The notes under the pieces: model-generated | The model's input: the letters and a program-made list of their open reading frames with translations, nothing else | Told to the model about the DNA's origin: nothing | Databases searched by the model: none | Shown here: positions 15,266-19,655 of the stretch, one piece after another | How positions within the stretch are numbered: position 1 is the stretch's first letter | Layout of the letters: the number at the start of each line of letters is the position of its first letter | Position numbers and translations under genes: made by a program | From: Brevundimonas sp. UBA7664 | GTDB taxonomy: Bacteria; Pseudomonadota; Alphaproteobacteria; Caulobacterales; Caulobacteraceae | Assembly (NCBI RefSeq): GCF_002483305.1 | Contig: NZ_DLHQ01000057.1 | Span: 1-19,655, forward strand | Length of the DNA stretch: 19,655 bases | Reading direction: 5' to 3'

Positions 15266-15294
15266 CAGATAGACACGGCGGCGTCCGACTTCAA
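15266..15294 (-). promoter_or_regulatory. Candidate sigma-70 promoter of aguAB
   Basis: Read on the minus strand, TTGAAG (15289-15294) and TATCTG (15266-15271) are separated by exactly 17 bp. Each matches its consensus at the key first three positions. Transcription would begin near 15259, giving a leader of about 30 nt that contains a GAGGA before the aguA ATG. Confidence 0.4.
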
Positions 15295-15348
15295 CGTATG
15301 GGCCGGGTTCCGGTCCCGCACGACATGGGTTCCGCGGCCGCCGGCGCC

Positions 15349-15386
15349 TGAAAGCAAGAAGGGGCGGCCCGTTTCCGGACCGCCCC
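15349..15386 (-). terminator. Intrinsic terminator after the TonB-dependent receptor gene
   Basis: On the minus strand, a ten-pair stem (GGGGCGGTCC with GGGCCGCCCC, one G-T wobble) closes a GGAAAC loop. A T-rich tail, TTCTTGCTTTC, follows. It begins 28 bp after the receptor stop at 15415 and isolates the receptor from aguAB. Confidence 0.8.
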
Positions 15387-15414
15387 CTCCTGGTCGTGAT
15401 GTCAGGCGTCGGTT

Positions 15415-18400
15415 CTAGAACTCGAACCGCGCGCCCACCTTGATCTGCCAGGTCGAGGCCGGCAGTTGCGCGATCGGGCGACGGGCCTCACCGGCCAGAG
15501 AGCCGCCAGGGCCGGCATTCTGCAGCGAGGAGTATCGATAGACCGCGGCGGGATTCGCGCACGAACCGGCGACGCCGCCGACCCGGCAATCGAGCACCAC
15601 GGTGCCGACGCCGCGATAGAACGGGTACTGCTCCGTGACGCCCCAGTGCTCGTTGATCAGGTTACCGATGTTCTCGATGTCCATGTAGAGCTTGACCTTG
15701 CCGGTCGGAACGAACGGCACCGAGATCTCCTGGGACAGACGGACGTCCGCGGTCGTGACCGCCGCCGAGCGGAAGGCGTTCCGCGGCGCGATGGAGCCGG
15801 CGTATTTGATCAGGCCGGTGTTCTGCAGGAAGGCGTTGAAGTCGGCCAGGTTGATGCCGGAGTAGGTGATCCGGGGATCGCTGACAGCGGTGACCAGACC
15901 GTTGGAGTCCACCTGCGGCACGTAGAACAGCTGGTTCGAGGTGCCCAGGGCGCCCGAGTAGGACTGCGGCACGGCGTTGCCGAAGTCGTTGTCGAAGTTG
16001 CCCGTACGGCTGCTGTGATAGACGAACGAGTAGGGCAGGCCCGACCGGCGCTGAACGAACAGGTTCACCGAGGTCTCGTTGTCGCCGAACAGCTCGCGGG
16101 CCCAGTGGGCGTTGACCGAGAAGCGGTGCCGGATCTCATAGTCAGAGGTGGCCAGAACCGGGTTGTTGTGGTCCGACGAGGCGAAGCGGACGAACGACGA
16201 GTCCGGCTGCGAGCTGGTCATCGGGTTGCCGTCTTCGGCCTCGGTATAGGTGTAGGTCGCGCGAACGTCGAGACCTTCGAACACACCCTCGACCCAGTCC
16301 TTCTGCGCCGTGATCGCGGTCGAGAACGACGAACCGCCCTCTTCGAGATTGGTCAGAAGCAGGTCGAAGCCGACCGGGCCGGCCGGGTGCGAATAGACAG
16401 GGCGCCCGTCAGGAGCCGTGCCGATCTCGGTGGCCAGCAGGTCCGTGTAGTAGAGGGCGTTCTCGAAGTCGTTGAACAGGACGTCTGCCTGCAGGCGGAA
16501 GTCCTCGATCAGCGGCAGCCTGAAGTCGCGGGCGACCGTCAGGTTGTACTTCCAGGCGCTCGGAACTTCGAAGTTCGGATCCAGGGCCACAACGCTGCCG
16601 TTGCCCGGGGTGAAGGTGCAGTTGGCGCCCGCGGGCACGACCGACAGGTCGGTGATGCCGGTGAGCGGGCCGGTGCAGACGGCGTTGGTGATGTTGACGC
16701 CGTTGTTGCCGAAGGGGTTGCCGATCTGCACGTTGGTGCCGATCGCCGAGAACCGGCCAATGCCGCCCGAGATCGTCCAGTCGCCCGGGGTCCAGTTGAA
16801 GCCGAACCGCGGCATGAACAGGTCGCGGCCGTCGAGGTTGGCCGTGTTGGCGAAGCCGTTGCGGGTCTCGAAGCCGGTGTTGAGCGGCGGCTGGTCGTCC
16901 ATGCCGAACCAGTCGTAGCGCAGGCCGTAGGAGATCCGCAGTTCGTCCGTCAGCTGCCAGGTGTCTTCAGCATAGAGCGAGTTGAGGTCGTAGCCGAACT
17001 CGACGGCGCCGTCGCGGGCGGTGCCGAACGAGGCGGGCACGGTGCCGCCGGTGGGGTCGACCGCGCCGCGGATGAACAGGCTGGCCGCCGTGCCGGCCTG
17101 GAAGTTGGCGAAGCTGGAGAAGGTCCAGGTGCCCAGCGACTGGGAGACGAAGACGTTCAGGAAGTCACGACGCTCGGTCCGCAGGCCGAAGAGGAGATCG
17201 TGGGCGCCCACATTGTAACGGCCGATCAGCTCGGCGTTGGTGTTCTCGCTGTACAGGTAGTTGTCGTGGCGGAAATTGTCCGCGCCGAACTGGATGGCGG
17301 GGCTGCCGCCGCCGGCGGTCACGCCCGCCAGGTCCGAGACCGAGACGGTCACCTGACCGACGGTCAGGCCGCCGACCGGGATCTGGGTGGTTTCGGTTTC
17401 CTTGTAGCCGAAGCGCAGCTCGGTGGAGAAGGCGTCGGTCCACTGCGAGTTCAGCTGGGCGTTCCAGGTCGTGAGACGCTCGTCCTTGAGATACTGGCTC
17501 GACTCGAGCGCCAGTCGCGGCACGCTGGTGGAACCACCGTTGAGGAAGGCCGAGGAGGTCGAGCCGTTGAAGGAGTTGCCGATCGTCTCCTGGAAGGTGA
17601 TGGCCAGGCGGTGATCGTCGGTAATGTTCCAGTCGACCTTGGCGAGGATCTTCTCGTCCTCGACCGGGGGGGCGACGTTGACGAAGGAGCCGGTGTCGTA
17701 ACCGTAGCGGGTCTGGGCGGCGTTGCGGAAATTCTCGACGGCGGTCGTGGTGATGCGCGGGATCGGGTTGGCGAAGCCGGCGTCGGCCGGACCTTCGTTC
17801 AGCGAGAACTCCGACTCGTACAGTTCGTACGACAGGAAGAAGAACAGCGTGTCCTCGATGATCGGGCCGCCCAGGGTCGCGCCCCAGGTCTGCTCATCGA
17901 ACACGCGGTTGTACGTGCGGCGCTCCTGGAAGCCGCTCGGGCCGTAGCCCCAGTAGCGATCGCCCAGCATGCTGTCGTCGCTCTTCTCGAAGAAGGCCGA
18001 GCCGAAGAACGAGTTGCCGCCCGACTTGGTCACGGCGTTGATCGAGCCGCCGATGAAGCCGTTGTTGATGACGCTGAACGGAGCCGCCGAGACGTTCACC
18101 GCCTCGACCGAATCCAGCGAGATCGGCGAGCGCTGGGTCGGATAGCCGTTGCCGTTCAGGCCGAACTCGTCGTTCTGGCGGATGCCGTCGATGGTCAGCT
18201 GGTTCAGGCGGGTGTTGACGCCCCCGAAGGACAGGGCGTCATCGTTCGAGGCGTCGATGGTCGCGAACGGGTCGAGACGGGCCACGTCCTTGAGGTCGCG
18301 GCTGATCGAGGGCAGGGACTGGATGGTGTCGGCGCCGTAGTTCGAGGCCGAGCCGGCGCCGAAGTCGTTGGAGAAGCGGCGACCCGAGACGAAAACCTCT

Positions 18401-18759
18401 TCCAGCGCGCTGGCGGTCTCGCTGTAGACCACCACGTCGCCATTCGCCGCGTCGCCGACGCCGATGGCCGACAGTTCGGTCGCGCCCTGGCCGGACGACG
18501 AGGTCGCCGCGACGGTGTAGGGACCGCCCACCCGCAGGCCGCGGGCGCTGTAGAAGCCGCTGCCGTCGGTGACCGTGCTGACCGTGGTACCGGTCGGCTG
18601 GTGGGTGATGGTGACGGTCGCGGACGCCGCGGCGGCGCCGTCGGCGGTCAGCACGCGACCCCGGATCGCGCCGGTCGTCTCCTGGGCGTAGACGGCCGTC
18701 GAGGCCATGAGAGTGAGCGCGGCGAGCGACACGCCACAGCCAAGCGTTTTGATGTGCAT
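15415..18759 (-). CDS. Oar-like TonB-dependent outer-membrane receptor with carboxypeptidase-regulatory domain
   Basis: This is a 1114-residue outer-membrane protein. Residues 1-26 form a signal peptide ending AVYAQ. Residues about 28-112 form a carboxypeptidase-regulatory-like beta-sandwich (GAIRGRVLTADGAAAASATVTI). The plug domain spans about 120-255 (EEVFVSGRR, NQLTIDGIRQNDEFG, GFIGGSINAVTKSGGNSFFG). The rest is a large beta-barrel ending in the aromatic WQIKVGARFEF. This architecture matches Oar and related receptors, which import bulky ligands or take part in protein export; the substrate cannot be read from sequence. The frame is open upstream, but ATG at 18759 is chosen because it gives the signal peptide and has AGAGGGG upstream. 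A three-repeat Pho-box-like element at 18867-18895 suggests phosphate control. Confidence 0.93.
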   Translation of the reverse strand: MHIKTLGCGVSLAALTLMASTAVYAQETTGAIRGRVLTADGAAAASATVTITHQPTGTTVSTVTDGSGFYSARGLRVGGPYTVAATSSSGQGATELSAIGVGDAANGDVVVYSETASALEEVFVSGRRFSNDFGAGSASNYGADTIQSLPSISRDLKDVARLDPFATIDASNDDALSFGGVNTRLNQLTIDGIRQNDEFGLNGNGYPTQRSPISLDSVEAVNVSAAPFSVINNGFIGGSINAVTKSGGNSFFGSAFFEKSDDSMLGDRYWGYGPSGFQERRTYNRVFDEQTWGATLGGPIIEDTLFFFLSYELYESEFSLNEGPADAGFANPIPRITTTAVENFRNAAQTRYGYDTGSFVNVAPPVEDEKILAKVDWNITDDHRLAITFQETIGNSFNGSTSSAFLNGGSTSVPRLALESSQYLKDERLTTWNAQLNSQWTDAFSTELRFGYKETETTQIPVGGLTVGQVTVSVSDLAGVTAGGGSPAIQFGADNFRHDNYLYSENTNAELIGRYNVGAHDLLFGLRTERRDFLNVFVSQSLGTWTFSSFANFQAGTAASLFIRGAVDPTGGTVPASFGTARDGAVEFGYDLNSLYAEDTWQLTDELRISYGLRYDWFGMDDQPPLNTGFETRNGFANTANLDGRDLFMPRFGFNWTPGDWTISGGIGRFSAIGTNVQIGNPFGNNGVNITNAVCTGPLTGITDLSVVPAGANCTFTPGNGSVVALDPNFEVPSAWKYNLTVARDFRLPLIEDFRLQADVLFNDFENALYYTDLLATEIGTAPDGRPVYSHPAGPVGFDLLLTNLEEGGSSFSTAITAQKDWVEGVFEGLDVRATYTYTEAEDGNPMTSSQPDSSFVRFASSDHNNPVLATSDYEIRHRFSVNAHWARELFGDNETSVNLFVQRRSGLPYSFVYHSSRTGNFDNDFGNAVPQSYSGALGTSNQLFYVPQVDSNGLVTAVSDPRITYSGINLADFNAFLQNTGLIKYAGSIAPRNAFRSAAVTTADVRLSQEISVPFVPTGKVKLYMDIENIGNLINEHWGVTEQYPFYRGVGTVVLDCRVGGVAGSCANPAAVYRYSSLQNAGPGGSLAGEARRPIAQLPASTWQIKVGARFEF

Positions 18760-18866
18760 CTGAAGAGCATCCCCTCTTGGCCGTCTCGTTCCGGCCGAAT
18801 GCCGGGCGCAAAGATGACGAGATTGACCGAGTTGGGTTCGCTCTAGGCGCGGAATCGAACGCGTCG

Positions 18867-18895
18867 GCGACAGATATATGACATTGATGTGACGG
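18867..18895 (-). promoter_or_regulatory. Candidate three-repeat Pho box upstream of the Oar-like receptor
   Basis: On the minus strand three 7-bp units occur at exact 11-bp period: CCGTCAC, ATCA, ATGTCAT, ATAT, CTGTCGC. Against the PhoB half-site CTGTCAT they match at five, six and five positions, and all share GTC. The element lies 108-136 bp before the receptor ATG, a normal promoter distance, in the 163-bp gap after msrA. It is stronger in periodicity than the phnC element though without a perfect half-site. Confidence 0.55.
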
Positions 18896-18922
18896 CGATT
18901 GGGGGTGGCGGCAGGGCCACAG

Positions 18923-19552
18923 TCAGGCGGCCTCGCCCCAGACGGCCCGCAGGCGTGCGGCCCGGCCGCAGAACCGGCTGTAGCCGGCATATCGGGCCGG
19001 ATTCAATCGGGCGAAATCCTGGTGATAAGCCTCCGCCGGCCAGAACCGCGCGGCGTCGCGAACGGGCGTCACGAAGCGGGCGGCCCCGATCCGGGCGACG
19101 GCGGCGCGGCGCGAGGCCTCGGCGGCCGGCTTCTGGGCCGGACTGGCGAAAACGGCGGTCGCATAGGATGCGCCCTGGTCGCAGAACTGGCCGTCGGGGT
19201 CCGTGGGATCGATGGTCCGCCAGAATCGGTCGACCAGTTGGCGATAGCTGATGCGGGCCGGATCGAAGGTGACCTGGACCGCCTCGAGGTGGCCGGTTCC
19301 GCCGCGGACCACCTGGTCATAGGTCGGATTGGCGGCCCGGCCGCCGGCGAAGCCCGACACCGCCTCGACCACGCCGGGGATACGCTCGAAATTCGCCTCC
19401 ACCGACCAGAAGCACCCGCCGGCGAAGACCGCGACCTCGCGGCGGCCGCTGTCGGCGGCCTGGGGGCCTGAGGCCGCGCTCTCGGCCGGCGCGCCCGGCG
19501 AGCAGGCGGCGAGGACGAGAAACACAAGGCTGGCGAGGGCGCGACGGGACAT
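18923..19552 (-). CDS. msrA: Peptide-methionine (S)-S-oxide reductase, lipoprotein form
   Basis: This 209-residue enzyme reduces methionine-S-sulfoxide in oxidised proteins. GGCFW at 45-49 holds the nucleophile C47. GYSGG-like SGFAGG (66-71), NPTYDQVVRGGTGHLEAVQVTFDP (75-98) and the later HRTIDP-equivalent WRTIDPTDPDGQFCDQG complete the core. The N-terminus is a lipoprotein signal with lipobox LAAC (C17), so the enzyme is membrane-anchored outside the cytoplasm. C124 and C195 are candidate resolving cysteines. The start is ATG at 19552 with GGAGGA (19561-19566 region) upstream, an excellent ribosome-binding site. It would be regenerated by a periplasmic thiol system, not visible here. It is followed on the same strand by the receptor gene with its own regulatory region. 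Confidence 0.95.
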   Translation of the reverse strand: MSRRALASLVFLVLAACSPGAPAESAASGPQAADSGRREVAVFAGGCFWSVEANFERIPGVVEAVSGFAGGRAANPTYDQVVRGGTGHLEAVQVTFDPARISYRQLVDRFWRTIDPTDPDGQFCDQGASYATAVFASPAQKPAAEASRRAAVARIGAARFVTPVRDAARFWPAEAYHQDFARLNPARYAGYSRFCGRAARLRAVWGEAA

Positions 19553-19655
19553 GGGCGGTTCCTCCGGCGGCGGCGACGGTGCGCGCCATGACCGAGATAC
19601 GACCGTCTCTCTCTGGAAGTTTCAGATCAAGCGCCCAAAGCAAAACCGCCGCCCC

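Noticed and set aside
15466..18846. A very long plus-strand open frame opposite the TonB-dependent receptor
   Set aside because: Its translation is Val/Arg/Gly/Ala-rich with no domain. It mirrors the receptor codons, as expected for antisense of a high-GC gene. The minus-strand protein has clear domains, a signal peptide and a terminator.
19596..19624. Possible ECF-sigma promoter before msrA (TGAAAC, 17 bp, CGTATC on the minus strand)
   Set aside because: It matches the alphaproteobacterial GGAAC/CGTT pattern only partly, and not the GTAAC/CGAA pattern I recall for the Caulobacter SigF regulon. Too weak to annotate.

Overview
The window looks like chromosomal DNA from a high-GC alphaproteobacterium, most likely Caulobacterales and close to Brevundimonas or Caulobacter. 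This is inferred from gene content and style: a NifU-like/YidD/ThrS cluster, a huge Oar-like TonB-dependent receptor, a PhnCDE transporter, a fold-III ornithine decarboxylase beside a deoxyhypusine-synthase-like protein, very high GC, and frequent TTG/GTG starts. I saw no mobile elements, rRNA, tRNA or CRISPR. Almost all the sequence is dense protein-coding DNA.

Layout. Positions 1-141 hold the tail of an Ala/Pro/Thr-rich protein and its terminator. Positions 150-2478 (minus) encode an M17 leucyl aminopeptidase followed by an NlpC/P60 peptidase, separated by a repeat-like spacer. Positions 2573-6097 (plus) form a probable operon: exported TPR protein, NifU-like scaffold, YidD, ThrS. It ends in a strong terminator. 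Positions 6171-8778 (minus) are phnC-phnD-phnE, coupled by 4-bp overlaps, with a Pho-box-like element about 240 bp upstream. Positions 9121-11538 (plus) carry the ornithine decarboxylase and the deoxyhypusine-synthase-like gene. Positions 11647-13362 (plus) encode a small acidic protein, a lipoprotein, and a class A acid phosphatase homologue that has lost its catalytic residues. Positions 13359-15229 (minus) are aguA-aguB. Positions 15415-18759 (minus) encode the Oar-like receptor, with a three-repeat Pho-box-like element upstream. Positions 18923-19552 (minus) encode a lipoprotein MsrA.

How the genes fit together. Two themes alternate. The first is polyamine synthesis. Ornithine decarboxylase and the agmatine route (AguA then AguB) both yield putrescine. 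The deoxyhypusine-synthase-like enzyme probably consumes it, perhaps to make sym-homospermidine. It keeps the catalytic Lys but lacks three residues that hold spermidine in the human enzyme. The second theme is phosphorus acquisition: PhnCDE and a giant outer-membrane receptor, each preceded by 11-bp-periodic CTGTCAT-like repeats. The PhnD protein lacks the acidic residues that hold the amine of 2-aminoethylphosphonate in E. coli PhnD, so its ligand is probably different. The candidate Pho box of phnC lies inside the best promoter candidate of the divergent ornithine decarboxylase gene, which could connect the two themes.

Limits. All family assignments rest on motif recognition and remembered family sequences. 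No search or alignment program was run, and promoter and operator calls are by eye.
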